A stretch of 64,000 nt of DNA from Trabulsiella guamensis ATCC 49490 (GCF_000734965.1 NZ_JMTB01000100.1:1-64000); one strand, 5' to 3'. Shown: positions 39,256 to 48,666, counted from the first letter of the stretch. Numbers and translations: made by a program. Notes: a model not told the origin generated them from the letters alone.

Positions 39256-39385
39256 TCGAAGATTGGTGAGAAGCTCATTTTTCGCGTTGAGTGGGGAACG
39301 ACCACTCAACGTATAGTCTGTCCATGCTTCCCGACAATCGAGAGGGCAGGAGATCCCGCCCCTGTAGTTCTAATTAGTTAAGAGC
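39231..39385 (-). ncRNA. sroC: SroC small RNA region between gltI and gltJ
   Basis: In E. coli and Salmonella SroC is cut from the gltIJKL transcript here and sponges GcvB. This spacer has the same layout on the minus strand: the gltI stop, a perfect hairpin (CGTTGAGTGG...CCACTCAACG at 39285–39311), then a strong terminator GGGTAGC-GCT-GCTACCC with eight T residues at 39231–39255. The 5' end, which should lie near the gltI stop, cannot be fixed from sequence. Confidence 0.75.
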
Positions 39386-40279
39386 CTTGTCATTTGGTGA
39401 TTTGAACAGCGCTTTCATGTCGTCCGACAATTCAAAGTTCATGTTCAGGTTTTTCGGTGGGATGGGGTTTTTGAACCATTTATCAAACCACTTTGCGGCT
39501 TCACCCGACGTCTGGGCCTGAGCGATGGTGTCATCCATCAGTTTTTTGAAGGCAGGGTCGTCTTTGCGCAACATGCAGCCGTAAGCTTCTTTCGATTGCG
39601 GTGTGCCGACGATTTCCCAGTTGTCCGGTTTCTTCGCTTTTGCTCGCTCACCGGCCAGCAGCGCGTCATCCATCATAAATGCCACCGCGCGACCACTTTC
39701 CAGCGTACGGAAAGAGTCACCGTGATCTTTCGCGCTGATGATGCGCATGTTCATTTTTTTCTCGTCGTTCAGCTTGTGGAGCAGAATTTCAGAGGTGGTA
39801 CCGGAGGTGACAACCACCGTTTTGCCTTTCAGATCCGAGAAATCTTTAATCGGACCGCCTTTCTTGACCAGCAAACGGGTGCCGACAACAAAGAAGGTAT
39901 TAGAGAATGCGGCCTGTTTCTGACGCTCAAGGTTGTTGGTTGTGGAACCGCACTCGAAGTCGAAGGTACCGTTCTGTAACAGTGGAATACGGTTCTGCGA
40001 GGTGATAGGGATGAGTTTCACCTGCAGGTCAGGTTTATTAAGCTGTTTTTTAACCGCTTCAATGATGGCGTTGGAGTAATCCTGCGCGTAACCCACCACT
40101 TTTTGTTGGTTGTCGTAGTAAGAGAATGGAACGGAAGATTCACGGTGCCCGACGACAATCACGCCATTTTTAGCGATTTTGTCCAGGGTGCTGCCCGCAG
40201 CAGGTGCGTCTTCGGCGTGGGCCAGACCGGCCGTCAGCCCCAGTGCCAGCATTGCTGTGGTCAGTTTACGTAATTGCAT
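39374..40279 (-). CDS. gltI: GltI, periplasmic glutamate/aspartate-binding protein
   Basis: A 301-residue class 3 solute-binding protein. The signal peptide (KLTTAMLALGLTAGLAHA) is followed by two lobes with conserved GVIVVGHRESSVPFSYYDNQQKVVGYAQDYS and TSGTTSEILLHKLN. It delivers glutamate and aspartate to GltJK. The start at 40279 has AAGGAG at good distance. The leader has a C/A-rich GcvB-type target, and NtrC-like sites lie further upstream. Confidence 0.97.
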   Translation of the reverse strand: MQLRKLTTAMLALGLTAGLAHAEDAPAAGSTLDKIAKNGVIVVGHRESSVPFSYYDNQQKVVGYAQDYSNAIIEAVKKQLNKPDLQVKLIPITSQNRIPLLQNGTFDFECGSTTNNLERQKQAAFSNTFFVVGTRLLVKKGGPIKDFSDLKGKTVVVTSGTTSEILLHKLNDEKKMNMRIISAKDHGDSFRTLESGRAVAFMMDDALLAGERAKAKKPDNWEIVGTPQSKEAYGCMLRKDDPAFKKLMDDTIAQAQTSGEAAKWFDKWFKNPIPPKNLNMNFELSDDMKALFKSPNDKALN

Positions 40280-40322
40280 ATCCAACTCCTTTATCGTCAG
40301 CGCCAGAGACGCCTGGTGATAC

Positions 40323-40337
40323 TCATTGTGATGTTGT
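40323..40337 (-). promoter_or_regulatory. C/A-rich element in the gltI leader, likely GcvB target
   Basis: ACAACATCACAATGA on the minus strand lies 44–58 bases before the gltI ATG. In Salmonella the gltI leader has a C/A-rich GcvB target and translation enhancer at this distance. Confidence 0.65.
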
Positions 40338-40443
40338 TATGGTCTGCCGCTTAAATGTGCAGTGTTATGCCTGTTTGTTAGCATTTAGTTTGGCTTATTG
40401 TAAAGATAATGATGTTTTTTTGTTTATTTTTGCGAGGTGTACC

Positions 40444-40488
40444 GCACCAGTCTGAAGCAAAAATCGCCGATTGCACCAGACTGGTGCT
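40444..40488 (-). promoter_or_regulatory. NtrC-like enhancer sites upstream of gltI
   Basis: TGCACCA-GAC-TGGTGCT (40472–40488) matches the NtrC pattern TGCACYAnnnTGGTGCA at all but the last base. A half-matching GCACCAGTCTGAAGC (40444–40458) lies 29 bases nearer gltI. A 17-base perfect palindrome at 40506–40522 adds a third symmetric element. gltIJKL belongs to the NtrC regulon in E. coli. The only sigma-54-like element seen, AGGCATAACACTGCA (40358–40372), has nine instead of ten bases between GG and GC. Confidence 0.6.
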
Positions 40489-40505
40489 ACCCGTGAACCG
40501 CGATG

Positions 40506-40522
40506 GTGCAACCGGGTTGCAC
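40506..40522. repeat. Seventeen-base palindrome upstream of gltI
   Basis: GTGCAACC-G-GGTTGCAC is perfectly symmetric. It lies 34 bases beyond the strong NtrC-like site and could be a third degenerate NtrC site or another operator. Confidence 0.5.
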
Positions 40523-40596
40523 AATAAGCCTAAAAGCGGTTTCCCTGATTTAACAAAGCAATAGACGTGCCAGAAGTGTCGAACGAAGGGGGAGAG

Positions 40597-40625
40597 GCCT
40601 CATCTCCCGTAAAGGGAAATGAGGC
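40597..40625 (-). terminator. Hairpin after lnt
   Basis: GCCTCAT-c-TCCC...GGGA-a-ATGAGGC forms a two-part stem 11 bases past the lnt stop. No T-tract is seen. It is the last element of the 357-base gene-free spacer 40280–40636. Confidence 0.6.
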
Positions 40626-40636
40626 AGGGGGGTAAA

Positions 40637-42175
40637 TTACTGACGACGCTGGCGCAGGCTCAGCAGCAACGCGCCAAAGCCGAACAGCGCGGTCAGGATC
40701 CATAGCGGCCAGTTGCCGGTACGGGCATAAGGCGTCATACCGCGCGTCGGCGTGACAGTGGTCGTCAGTACATCGCGGGTAAACTGCGGAATGATGGCCT
40801 GCACGTCGCCGCGCGGGTCAATCACAGCGGTAACGCCATTGTTAGTGCTGCGCAACAGCGGACGCGCCAGTTCCAGCGCCCGCATACGCGCCATCTGGAA
40901 ATGCTGCCACGGGCCAATGGATTTCCCGAACCAGGCATCGTTGGAGAGCGTCAGCAAAAAATCGGTGTCCGGGCGGAAGTTATCGCGCACCTGCTCGCCA
41001 AGAATGATTTCATAGCAGATGGCCGCCGTCAGCTTCATGTTATGCGCGCTGATCTGAGGCTGAACATACGCGCCGCGGCTAAACGAGGACATCGGCAGAT
41101 CAAAGAACGGCGCCAGTGGGCGGAGAATCGTTTCCAGTGGTACGAACTCACCAAACGGCACCAGATGGTTTTTGTTGTAACGATCGGTCGAGTTGTAGCT
41201 GTACGGATTATCTTTGCCCAGCGTGATGATGCTGTTGTAGGTGTCGTAGCGGTTTTCCTGATTCAGACGCGAATCGACGATCCCGGTTATCAGTGAGCTG
41301 TTTTTAGCACGCAGCATATCGTCCATCATGCTCAGCAAACGTTGCTGGTTGATTTCGAGGTCAGGGATCGCTGATTCCGGCCAGATAATCAATTGTGACT
41401 GGCCCATCACCTTCTGCGTGGCATCGAGGTAAATTTTCAGCGTGTTGATTAGCTGGTCTTCGTCCCACTTCAGCGCTTGTGGAATATTGCCCTGCACCAG
41501 CGACACCCGGGTGGCACGCTCAGGCAGCAACTGATACCACTGGATATAGCGCAGCGGGAAGGGGAGCGCAAACAGGACCAGCGCCACCACCAGCGGACGC
41601 CAGTTGCGGCGAACAACGGCGAGCGCCAGCAGGCCGCTGACCATCATCAGCAGGAAGTTAATCGCTTCCACACCCATCACCGGCGCCAGCCCTTTCAGCG
41701 GGCCGTCAATCTGGCTGTAGCCAAACTGCAGCCACGGGAAACCAGTCAGCACCCAGCCGCGCAGGAATTCCGTAATCTGCCAGACAACCGGTGCGGCAAT
41801 CGCTACCCGCAGCCAGCTGGTTTGCGGCCACAAGCGGGAGAGGATGCCCGCGAACAGCCCTGTGTAGAGCGATAAATACGCGGCAAGCAATACCACGAGG
41901 AAAACGTTAACCGGGCCGGGCATCCCGCCAAACTGGGCGATACTGACGTAAACCCAGTGCACGCCGCTGCCAAACAGCCCCATGCCCCAGGCATAGCCAA
42001 TCCATGCGCTTTGCAGCGGACGGCGGTTGAGAGTGAGCGCCTGCAGACCGAACAGCGAAACCAGCGCTGCGGGCCAGAAGTCATAAGGAGAAAAAGCCAG
42101 CGTTCCGCTGGCTCCGAAGAGTAGCGCCAGCAGCAAGCGCACGCGCTGGCGTTCAAGAAGAGAGGCAAATGCCAT
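40637..42175 (-). CDS. lnt: Lnt, apolipoprotein N-acyltransferase
   Basis: A 512-residue inner-membrane enzyme that adds the third acyl chain to lipoproteins. Several N-terminal helices precede a periplasmic nitrilase-like domain with catalytic Glu in IWPESAIPD, Lys in [11 protein letters not shown] region and Cys in [11 protein letters not shown], and one last helix ([19 protein letters not shown]). The start at 42175 ([10 protein letters not shown]) matches E. coli and follows ybeX by 22 bases. The 54-codon upstream frame lies within ybeX and is rejected. Confidence 0.97.
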   Translation of the reverse strand: MAFASLLERQRVRLLLALLFGASGTLAFSPYDFWPAALVSLFGLQALTLNRRPLQSAWIGYAWGMGLFGSGVHWVYVSIAQFGGMPGPVNVFLVVLLAAYLSLYTGLFAGILSRLWPQTSWLRVAIAAPVVWQITEFLRGWVLTGFPWLQFGYSQIDGPLKGLAPVMGVEAINFLLMMVSGLLALAVVRRNWRPLVVALVLFALPFPLRYIQWYQLLPERATRVSLVQGNIPQALKWDEDQLINTLKIYLDATQKVMGQSQLIIWPESAIPDLEINQQRLLSMMDDMLRAKNSSLITGIVDSRLNQENRYDTYNSIITLGKDNPYSYNSTDRYNKNHLVPFGEFVPLETILRPLAPFFDLPMSSFSRGAYVQPQISAHNMKLTAAICYEIILGEQVRDNFRPDTDFLLTLSNDAWFGKSIGPWQHFQMARMRALELARPLLRSTNNGVTAVIDPRGDVQAIIPQFTRDVLTTTVTPTRGMTPYARTGNWPLWILTALFGFGALLLSLRQRRQ

Positions 42176-42197
42176 GGAAATTTGTCGTCCCGTTAAT

Positions 42198-43076
42198 TTA
42201 GTCTTCCAGGTTCGGTTGTGGTGCGTCGTCCGGAAGTTTGACATGAACCTGAATGATACGTCGGCTGTCGGCCATCGCGACCTTAAACTGGTAACCATCA
42301 ATGTCAATGGTTTCCCCGCGCGCCGGAAGATGACCAAAGGCCTGCATCACCAGCCCGCCGATAGTATCCACTTCTTCATCGCTGAAATGGGTATCAAAGG
42401 CGTCATTGAAATCTTCAATAGAAGCCAGCGCCCGTACCGTCCAGGTGTGCCGGCTTAACTGACGAAAATCGATATCTTCTTCTTCGTCGTATTCATCTTC
42501 GATTTCACCGACAATCAGTTCAAGGATGTCTTCAATGGTCACCAGACCAGAGACACCGCCAAACTCATCAATGACGATCGCCATGTGATAACGCTGCGAG
42601 CGGAACTCTTTGAGCATGCGGTCAACCCGCTTGCTTTCAGGTACGACAACCGCCTGACGTAACACTTTGTCCATGCTGAAGGCTTCGGCATCACTGCGCA
42701 TAAACGGCAGCAGATCCTTCGCCATCAGAATCCCTTCAATGTGATCTTTGTCTTCGCTGATGACCGGGAAGCGCGAGTGGGCGGATTCGATGATCACATC
42801 GAGGCATTCGTCCAGCGTCTGGTTGCGTTTCAGGGTAATCATTTGCGAGCGGGGGATCATGATATCGCGGACGCGCTGGTCGGCGATGTCCATTACCCCT
42901 TCGAGCATATCGCGCGTATCTTCGTCGATAAGGTCGTTCTGCCCGGAATCACGGATCAGCGCCAGCAACTCATCACGATTTTTGGGTTCACCGTGGAAAA
43001 GCTGGCTCAGTAACAGGGAGAAAAATCCCTTCTTGCTGTTAATGGTGTCACTACTGTGTGAATTGTCGTCGCTCAT
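42198..43076 (-). CDS. ybeX: YbeX (CorC-like), CBS-domain ribosome/ion-linked protein
   Basis: A 292-residue cytoplasmic protein. Two CBS domains ([13 protein letters not shown] ... [22 protein letters not shown], then [15 protein letters not shown] ... [21 protein letters not shown]) are followed by a C-terminal CorC_HlyC domain. It was named CorC for Co/Mg efflux, while later work links it to ribosome maturation together with its operon partner YbeY. It lies between ybeY and lnt. Confidence 0.95.
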   Translation of the reverse strand: MSDDNSHSSDTINSKKGFFSLLLSQLFHGEPKNRDELLALIRDSGQNDLIDEDTRDMLEGVMDIADQRVRDIMIPRSQMITLKRNQTLDECLDVIIESAHSRFPVISEDKDHIEGILMAKDLLPFMRSDAEAFSMDKVLRQAVVVPESKRVDRMLKEFRSQRYHMAIVIDEFGGVSGLVTIEDILELIVGEIEDEYDEEEDIDFRQLSRHTWTVRALASIEDFNDAFDTHFSDEEVDTIGGLVMQAFGHLPARGETIDIDGYQFKVAMADSRRIIQVHVKLPDDAPQPNLED

Positions 43077-43149
43077 GGCGTCGTGTGGGGTCTCATGTTA
43101 ATGAAAAATTCGCCGTCTCGCGTAAACTCAGCGCAGACGGCATGACGGA

Positions 43150-43617
43150 CTATTCTTTCTCGGCAATGTACGGATCATCATAGTTCAGAGCAAGCATTAT
43201 CTCTGTTTCCAGACTTTCCATCTCTTCCGCTTCGTCGTCTTCAATGTGGTCGTAGCCGAGCAGATGCAGACTGCCATGAACGACCATATGCGCCCAATGC
43301 GCTTCCAGCGGTTTTCCCTGCTCTACGGCCTCACGCTCAACCACCTGACGGCAGATGATGAGATCGCCGAGCAACGGCATTTCGATGCCCGGCGGTGCTT
43401 CAAACGGAAAAGAGAGTACGTTAGTGGATTTATCTTTGCCGCGATAGGTCAGGTTTAAATCGTGGCTTTCGGCTTCATCAACCAGACGAATCGTTACTTC
43501 TGATTCTTCCTGAAATTGCGGAATAACCGCATCCAGCCAGGTCTGAAAACGTGCTTCGTCCGGCAAACCGGTGGTGTCTTCACAGGCCAACTGTAAATCG
43601 AGAATCACCTGACTCAT
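43150..43617 (-). CDS. ybeY: YbeY, endoribonuclease for 16S rRNA maturation and ribosome quality control
   Basis: A 155-residue zinc enzyme. The three-histidine site [11 protein letters not shown] (HxxxHxxxxxH) lies near residues 114–124, with the conserved arginine in [13 protein letters not shown] before it. Same length as in E. coli. Its ATG overlaps the ybeZ stop by four bases (ATGA), showing coupling. Needed for correct 16S 3' end processing and heat tolerance. Confidence 0.97.
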   Translation of the reverse strand: MSQVILDLQLACEDTTGLPDEARFQTWLDAVIPQFQEESEVTIRLVDEAESHDLNLTYRGKDKSTNVLSFPFEAPPGIEMPLLGDLIICRQVVEREAVEQGKPLEAHWAHMVVHGSLHLLGYDHIEDDEAEEMESLETEIMLALNYDDPYIAEKE

Positions 43618-44663
43618 TTCTGCTCCTGCGCCAGCTGGGCTTCGCGTTTACGCTCGGCAGCCAGCTCGGCTTTACGTTTTTGTTCCGCTTCTTCCCAGGC
43701 TTCATAGGCATTGACGATACGGGCGACAACCGGGTGGCGGACCACGTCTTCACTGTGGAAGAAGTTAAAGCTGATCTCATCCACTTCCGCCAGTACTTCA
43801 ATCGCGTGACGCAGGCCGGATTTGGTATTGCGCGGCAGGTCAATCTGCGTTACGTCACCGGTGATCACGGCTTTCGAGTTAAAGCCGATACGGGTCAGGA
43901 ACATTTTCATCTGTTCGATGGTGGTGTTCTGACTCTCATCAAGAATGATGAACGCGTCATTCAACGTACGACCGCGCATGTAAGCCAACGGCGCGACTTC
44001 AATCACGTTACGCTCAATCAGCTTTTCGACTTTTTCAAAGCCCAGCATTTCAAACAGGGCGTCATACAGTGGGCGCAGATAAGGGTCAACCTTCTGGCTC
44101 AGGTCACCTGGCAGGAAGCCCAGTTTTTCACCAGCTTCCACCGCCGGGCGGGTCAGCAGAATACGGCGGATCTCCTGACGTTCGAGCGCATCCACCGCCG
44201 CTGCGACCGCCAGATACGTTTTACCGGTACCTGCCGGGCCGACGCCAAAGGTGATGTCATGATCAAGAATATTGGCAATATACTGCGCCTGATTCGGCGT
44301 ACGCGGTTTAATGACGCCGCGTTTGGTCTTGATATTAATGGCCTTGCCGTAATCCGGTACGCTTTCCGCGCTCTGCTCCAGCACGCGCGCTTCTTTGATT
44401 GCGAGGTGGATTTGCTCGGGTTCAATGTCCTGAACCTGTCCACGCATCGGGGCGGTATCGACGTACAGGGTTCGCAGGATATCGGCGGCGGCGTTGACGC
44501 AGATGGCGCGCCCGGTGAGTTTGAAGTGATTATCGCGGCGGCTGATCTCTATACCAAGACGTCGCTCCAGGTGTTTGATGTTGTCATCAAACGGGCCGCA
44601 CAGGCCCAGCAGGCGTTCGTTGTCTGCTGGCTCCAGGGTAATTTCTCGGGTTTCTATGTTCAA
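43614..44663 (-). CDS. ybeZ: YbeZ, PhoH-like ATPase
   Basis: A 349-residue PhoH-family P-loop protein. A KH-like N-terminal region leads into the Walker A motif [16 protein letters not shown] and Walker [12 protein letters not shown]. The C-terminus is a charged helix rich in Ala, Glu and Lys. It binds YbeY and is proposed to act as an RNA helicase partner in rRNA processing. First gene of the ybeZ–ybeY–ybeX–lnt run, downstream of miaB. Confidence 0.95.
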   Translation of the reverse strand: MNIETREITLEPADNERLLGLCGPFDDNIKHLERRLGIEISRRDNHFKLTGRAICVNAAADILRTLYVDTAPMRGQVQDIEPEQIHLAIKEARVLEQSAESVPDYGKAINIKTKRGVIKPRTPNQAQYIANILDHDITFGVGPAGTGKTYLAVAAAVDALERQEIRRILLTRPAVEAGEKLGFLPGDLSQKVDPYLRPLYDALFEMLGFEKVEKLIERNVIEVAPLAYMRGRTLNDAFIILDESQNTTIEQMKMFLTRIGFNSKAVITGDVTQIDLPRNTKSGLRHAIEVLAEVDEISFNFFHSEDVVRHPVVARIVNAYEAWEEAEQKRKAELAAERKREAQLAQEQK

Positions 44664-44681
44664 ACTGTTCCTCTTTTACAG

Positions 44682-44714
44682 TATCGCCGGATGCGTTTCG
44701 CTTCTCCGGCCTGG
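44682..44714. repeat. REP-like element between miaB and ybeZ
   Basis: GCCGGATGCG followed by TTCGCTTCTCCGGC resembles a repetitive extragenic palindromic unit, with GCCGGA/TCCGGC arms. Confidence 0.55.
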
Positions 44715-44806
44715 GGCGGCGAGCCTCTTTAAGGGAATTATTCACGGTGCTTGAGAAAGGCGCAAGCGACACACTGTAGATGTGGTCGGGGAGGGGAAAA
44801 TGCAAG

Positions 44807-44828
44807 GGCCTGCCCGAGCGGGCAGGCC
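44807..44828 (-). terminator. Hairpin after miaB
   Basis: GGCCTGCCCG-AG-CGGGCAGGCC is a perfect ten-base stem eight bases past the miaB stop, with a weak T-rich stretch beyond it on the minus strand. Confidence 0.75.
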
Positions 44829-44835
44829 ATCGGGA

Positions 44836-46260
44836 TCAGGGCTGATAGATCCCCACGCCGAGGTCGTTCTCTTTGCGGGTACGGGCGATGACGGACTCCG
44901 GGGATTCCACTACGCGCAGGCCCATTTCGTCCTCAGTGCGCACCAGCTTGCCGCGCAACGAGTTCGGGTAGACATCGACGATTTCCACATCCACAAATTT
45001 GCCGATCATGTCCGGGGTGCCCTCAAAGTTCACCACGCGGTTATTTTCGGTACGACCAGAGAGCTCCATGATGCTCTTACGCGATGTGCCTTCCACCAGA
45101 ATACGCTGCGTAGTGCCAAGCATACGACGGCTCCAGGCCATCGCCTGCTGGTTGATGCGCTCCTGCAGAATGTACAGACGCTGCTTTTTCTCCTCTTCCG
45201 GGACGTCGTCCACCATGTCGGCGGCAGGCGTGCCAGGACGCGCAGAGAAAATAAAGCTGTAGCTCATATCGAAATTCACATCAGCGATGAGCTTCATGGT
45301 TTTCTCGAAGTCTTCGGTGCTCTCACCCGGGAAGCCAACGATAAAATCAGAACTAATCTGGATATCCGGGCGCGCTTCGCGCAGCTTACGGATGATCGCT
45401 TTATACTCCAGCGCCGTGTGGGTGCGGCTCATCAGATTGAGGATGCGATCCGACCCGCTCTGCACAGGAAGATGCAGGAAGCTCACCAGTTCCGGCGTGT
45501 CGCGATACACATCGATAATATCATCGGTAAACTCAATCGGGTGGCTGGTGGTAAAACGAATGCGGTCGATACCGTCGATTGCTGCCACCAGACGCAGCAG
45601 CTCCGCGAAAGTGCCGGTGGTGCCGTCGTAGTTTTCACCGCGCCAGGCGTTAACGTTTTGACCGAGCAGATTCACTTCACGCACGCCCTGCGCTGCCAGT
45701 TGGGCGATTTCAAACAGGATATCGTCACACGGACGGCTCACCTCTTCACCACGGGTGTACGGCACCACGCAGTATGTACAGTATTTATTGCAGCCTTCCA
45801 TAATGGAGACAAACGCGGTCGGGCCATCAGCTCGCGGTTCCGGCAGACGGTCAAACTTCTCGATTTCCGGGAAGCTGATATCCACCACCGGGCTGCGGGT
45901 ACCACGCACGGAATTGATCATTTCCGGCAGGCGATGCAGCGTTTGTGGGCCAAAAATAATATCAACGTAGTGCGCGCGCTGGCGAATGTGATCGCCTTCT
46001 TGCGAGGCCACGCAGCCACCGACGCCGATAATCAAATCGGGGTTCTTTTCCTTAAGCAGCTTCCAGCGACCTAATTGATGGAAGACTTTTTCCTGTGCCT
46101 TCTCGCGGATTGAGCAGGTATTAAGCAGCAGCACATCCGCTTCTTCCGCCACGTCGGTCAGTTGATACCCGTGAGTGGCATCCAGCAGATCGGCCATCTT
46201 GGATGAATCGTATTCGTTCATCTGACAGCCCCAGGTTTTAATATGGAGTTTTTTCGTCAT
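44836..46260 (-). CDS. miaB: MiaB, tRNA-2-methylthio-N6-isopentenyladenosine synthase
   Basis: A 474-residue radical SAM methylthiotransferase that modifies A37 of tRNAs reading UNN codons. The N-terminal UPF0004 domain has cysteines in [17 protein letters not shown] and VGGCVAS (second iron–sulfur cluster). The radical SAM motif is [15 protein letters not shown], and a C-terminal TRAM domain follows. The start at 46260 gives [13 protein letters not shown]. It is divergent from ubiF. Confidence 0.98.
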   Translation of the reverse strand: MTKKLHIKTWGCQMNEYDSSKMADLLDATHGYQLTDVAEEADVLLLNTCSIREKAQEKVFHQLGRWKLLKEKNPDLIIGVGGCVASQEGDHIRQRAHYVDIIFGPQTLHRLPEMINSVRGTRSPVVDISFPEIEKFDRLPEPRADGPTAFVSIMEGCNKYCTYCVVPYTRGEEVSRPCDDILFEIAQLAAQGVREVNLLGQNVNAWRGENYDGTTGTFAELLRLVAAIDGIDRIRFTTSHPIEFTDDIIDVYRDTPELVSFLHLPVQSGSDRILNLMSRTHTALEYKAIIRKLREARPDIQISSDFIVGFPGESTEDFEKTMKLIADVNFDMSYSFIFSARPGTPAADMVDDVPEEEKKQRLYILQERINQQAMAWSRRMLGTTQRILVEGTSRKSIMELSGRTENNRVVNFEGTPDMIGKFVDVEIVDVYPNSLRGKLVRTEDEMGLRVVESPESVIARTRKENDLGVGIYQP

Positions 46261-46397
46261 CGACTTGCTCATGCTCAGTGTAAAGCCAGGATTGCAGGGC
46301 GCGTATTGTAATGCTTTGCCGTCGTTGTGACCAGCCTGGCCTCAAGGCGTAAAAAATCCGGTAAACTTAGGGTATTCAGGTTTAAGGATAAGTGACC

Positions 46398-47573
46398 ATG
46401 AACAATCTAACCACTGATGTTGCCATTGTCGGCGGCGGAATGGTCGGCAGCGCACTGGCATTGGGCCTGGCGCAGCAGGGCTTTACGGTAACAGTGATTG
46501 AACAGGCGGAACCGCCGGTGTTCGATGCGCAATCACAGCCGGACGTACGTATTTCGGCGATCAGCGCCGCGTCTGTCTCACTGCTGCGCGGGCTTGGCGT
46601 CTGGGATACCGTACGGGAGATGCGCTGTCATCCCTGGCGTCGGCTGGAAACCTGGGAGTGGGAAAACGCCCATGTGGTTTTTGATGCCGCAGAGCTGAAA
46701 CTCCCTCAGCTAGGGTTTATGGTTGAAAACCCGGTGTTGCAGCGCGCGCTCTGGCAGGCGCTGGAGGCCCATCCGCAGGTGACGTTGCAGGTTGCCAACG
46801 GGCTTGTCTCGATGTTGCGTCAGGAAGAAGGTTACAGGCTGCTGTTTGCCGATGACAGTGAGTTGACTGCAAAATTAGTGGTGGGCGCTGACGGCGCGAA
46901 TTCGCAGGTACGGCAGATGGCGGGCATTGGCACCCATTCCTGGCAGTATCAGCAGTCATGCATGTTAATTAGTGTTGAATGCGAAGACGATCCGGGCGAC
47001 AGCACCTGGCAGCAATTTACCCCTGACGGGCCGCGCGCCTTCCTGCCGCTGTTCGACCACTGGGCGTCACTGGTGTGGTATGACCATCCCGCCCGTATTC
47101 GCCAGCTACAAACGCTGACGATGGAGCAGTTGCAGCAGGAGATTGCTCGAGTCTTTCCGTCGCGGCTGGGCAAAGTGAAACCGGTGGCCGCAGGCGCATT
47201 CCCGCTGACCCGTCGCCATGCATTGCAGTATGTCCAGCCATCGCTGGCGCTGGTCGGCGACGCGGCGCACACCATTCATCCGCTGGCCGGGCAGGGCGTT
47301 AACCTCGGCTATCGCGACGTAGATGCGTTGCTGGATGTTTTAGCCAGTGCGCGTAGTCACGGCGAAGCATGGCACAGCTATCATGTTCTGAAACGCTACC
47401 AGACGCGCCGTATGGCGGATAACTACATTATGCAGTCGGGGATGGATCTGTTTTATGCCGGATTCAGCAATGACCTGGCGCCTGTACGGGTACTGCGCAA
47501 TATCGGCCTGATAGCGGCTGAACGGGCGGGTATTCTGAAACGGCAGGCACTGAAATATGCGTTAGGGTTGTAG
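46398..47573 (+). CDS. ubiF: UbiF, 2-octaprenyl-3-methyl-6-methoxybenzoquinol hydroxylase
   Basis: A 391-residue flavoprotein monooxygenase adding the last hydroxyl in ubiquinone synthesis. It shows the FAD motif VAIVGGGMVGSALALGLAQ, the DG motif VVGADGANSQVRQM and the GD motif LVGDAAHTIHPLAGQGVNLGYRD. The start at 46398 is six bases after an in-frame GTG and is placed behind TAAGGATA. It shares a short divergent promoter region with miaB. The gene next to it is an unrecognised membrane protein, convergent. Confidence 0.97.
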   Translation: MNNLTTDVAIVGGGMVGSALALGLAQQGFTVTVIEQAEPPVFDAQSQPDVRISAISAASVSLLRGLGVWDTVREMRCHPWRRLETWEWENAHVVFDAAELKLPQLGFMVENPVLQRALWQALEAHPQVTLQVANGLVSMLRQEEGYRLLFADDSELTAKLVVGADGANSQVRQMAGIGTHSWQYQQSCMLISVECEDDPGDSTWQQFTPDGPRAFLPLFDHWASLVWYDHPARIRQLQTLTMEQLQQEIARVFPSRLGKVKPVAAGAFPLTRRHALQYVQPSLALVGDAAHTIHPLAGQGVNLGYRDVDALLDVLASARSHGEAWHSYHVLKRYQTRRMADNYIMQSGMDLFYAGFSNDLAPVRVLRNIGLIAAERAGILKRQALKYALGL

Positions 47574-47583
47574 CTAACGGTAT

Positions 47584-48171
47584 TTATTTTAGTGACAACA
47601 ACGACTGTAATGCCGGGATGGTCTTTCCATCATGCTCAAACCCGGCCTGATACCAGGTTTGCCCGGTGGTCAGTTGTATCATGGTAAAGTGCAGCTGGTT
47701 CAGTTGCCGCAAATGTTTGATCGTATTTGTGGCGACAATGAGAAGTGGTATGAGACAGACCATACCGGCTATCGCTGACACAGGATCCATCGGTGAGGCC
47801 AGAAATTGTACGCCCAGCAGATAAAGGCAACCGACCTGGAGCGCGAGTTTAATCAGGAACGAGATGAGGAAGAAACGATGCGTTTTTTCCTCTGAGGCAA
47901 AGCCCGGATTGGTCAGCACTGCCCTGTCTTCGCGCACCGGTATTCCGTTAACATAGACGACCCATTCCGAATTCTCATGTGGCGACCAGACTTTTTCCCC
48001 TTCCTTCTGGGTGTGGAGATACATGGATATCGCTACTGGCCACACTAAACCGGCTAATAACAAATACCCAAACGCAGCGGAAAAGCCAAAAAAAGCAAGC
48101 AGGCCAGCCAGAACGACCGCGAGTAGGGCCACAGGCTGATAAAACCAAAGCGCCGAGGTCTGATAGTTCAT
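47584..48171 (-). CDS. Unrecognised four-helix membrane protein
   Basis: A 195-residue protein I do not recognise. It has two hydrophobic helices near residues 10–50 (YQPVALLAVVLAGLLAFF and YLLLAGLVWPVAISMY), a soluble stretch of about 50 residues with SEWVVYVNGIPVRED, then two more helices (ISFLIKLALQVGCLYLLGV and AIAGMVCLIPLLIVATN) and a soluble tail. The start at 48171 is the first ATG clear of the tRNA cluster; the open frame upstream runs antisense through tRNA genes and is not coding. It has no counterpart here in E. coli K-12. Its position beside glnX suggests arrival at a tRNA-flanked site. Confidence 0.7.
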   Translation of the reverse strand: MNYQTSALWFYQPVALLAVVLAGLLAFFGFSAAFGYLLLAGLVWPVAISMYLHTQKEGEKVWSPHENSEWVVYVNGIPVREDRAVLTNPGFASEEKTHRFFLISFLIKLALQVGCLYLLGVQFLASPMDPVSAIAGMVCLIPLLIVATNTIKHLRQLNQLHFTMIQLTTGQTWYQAGFEHDGKTIPALQSLLSLK

Positions 48172-48261
48172 CAATAAATACCTGTAATCATAAGATATTA
48201 CCGAAAACAATATCACTGGCGTTGAGTTTGTACAAAGATGAAATGTCGTCCGAAATAAAAC

Positions 48262-48284
48262 AAAAAAGCCCGCCGAAGCGAGCT
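48262..48284 (-). terminator. Terminator of the tRNA operon
   Basis: On the minus strand AGCTCGC-TTCG-GCGGGCT followed by a T-run lies 14 bases after glnX. Confidence 0.92.
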
Positions 48285-48298
48285 TTTTTGCATTGAAG

Positions 48299-48373
48299 TG
48301 GCTGGGGTACGAGGATTCGAACCTCGGAATGCCGGAATCAGAATCCGGTGCCTTACCGCTTGGCGATACCCCA
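48299..48373 (-). tRNA. glnX: tRNA-Gln (CUG), glnX position
   Basis: A 75-base cloverleaf with encoded CCA: acceptor TGGGGTA/TACCCCA, T-arm GAGGTTCGAATCCTC and anticodon CTG in CCGGATTCTGATTCCGG. Last tRNA of the operon. Identical in sequence to the next copy at 48474–48548. Confidence 0.98.
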
Positions 48374-48399
48374 ATTGTTTGTGGTTTATCTCTGTCTGT

Positions 48400-48442
48400 G
48401 TGCCGGAACCAGACCGGAGCCTTACAGCCTGGAGATACCCCA
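48400..48442 (-). pseudogene. Degenerate tRNA-Gln fragment
   Basis: The 43 bases repeat the first part of tRNA-Gln(CUG): 5' acceptor TGGGGTATC, a D-arm with substitutions, and an anticodon arm CCGGTCTGGTTCCGG, two bases shorter than normal. The T-arm and 3' acceptor strand are gone and replaced by unrelated sequence. It cannot fold as a tRNA. It lies between the two intact CUG tRNA-Gln genes, so it looks like a decayed extra copy. Confidence 0.8.
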
Positions 48443-48473
48443 ACAGGATGCGTTCTAAAACGCCTTTCAAATT

Positions 48474-48548
48474 TGGCTGGGGTACGAGGATTCGAACCTC
48501 GGAATGCCGGAATCAGAATCCGGTGCCTTACCGCTTGGCGATACCCCA
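48474..48548 (-). tRNA. glnV: tRNA-Gln (CUG), glnV position
   Basis: A 75-base cloverleaf with encoded CCA and anticodon CTG, identical to the copy at 48299–48373. Decodes CAG. Confidence 0.98.
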
Positions 48549-48589
48549 ATTATCTTTGTTATCCCCACTCAGGGAGATACGTAATAATT

Positions 48590-48666
48590 TGGTGGCTACG
48601 ACGGGATTCGAACCTGTGACCCCATCATTATGAGTGATGTGCTCTAACCAACTGAGCTACGTAGCC
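48590..48666 (-). tRNA. metU: tRNA-Met (CAU, elongator), metU position
   Basis: A 77-base tRNA starting GGCTACGTAGCTCAG and ending GTAGCCACCA. The anticodon CAT sits in CACTCATAATG. The acceptor starts with a paired G–C, as in elongator rather than initiator tRNA-Met. Identical to the copy at 48983–49059. Confidence 0.98.

Noticed and set aside
40358-40372. Sigma-54 promoter for gltI
   Set aside because: The GG and GC elements are nine rather than ten bases apart, a spacing sigma-54 tolerates poorly. It is not called as a promoter.
44782-46074. A 430-codon open frame antisense to miaB
   Set aside because: It is a shadow of the GC-rich codon pattern of miaB, has no family resemblance and no sensible ribosome site.
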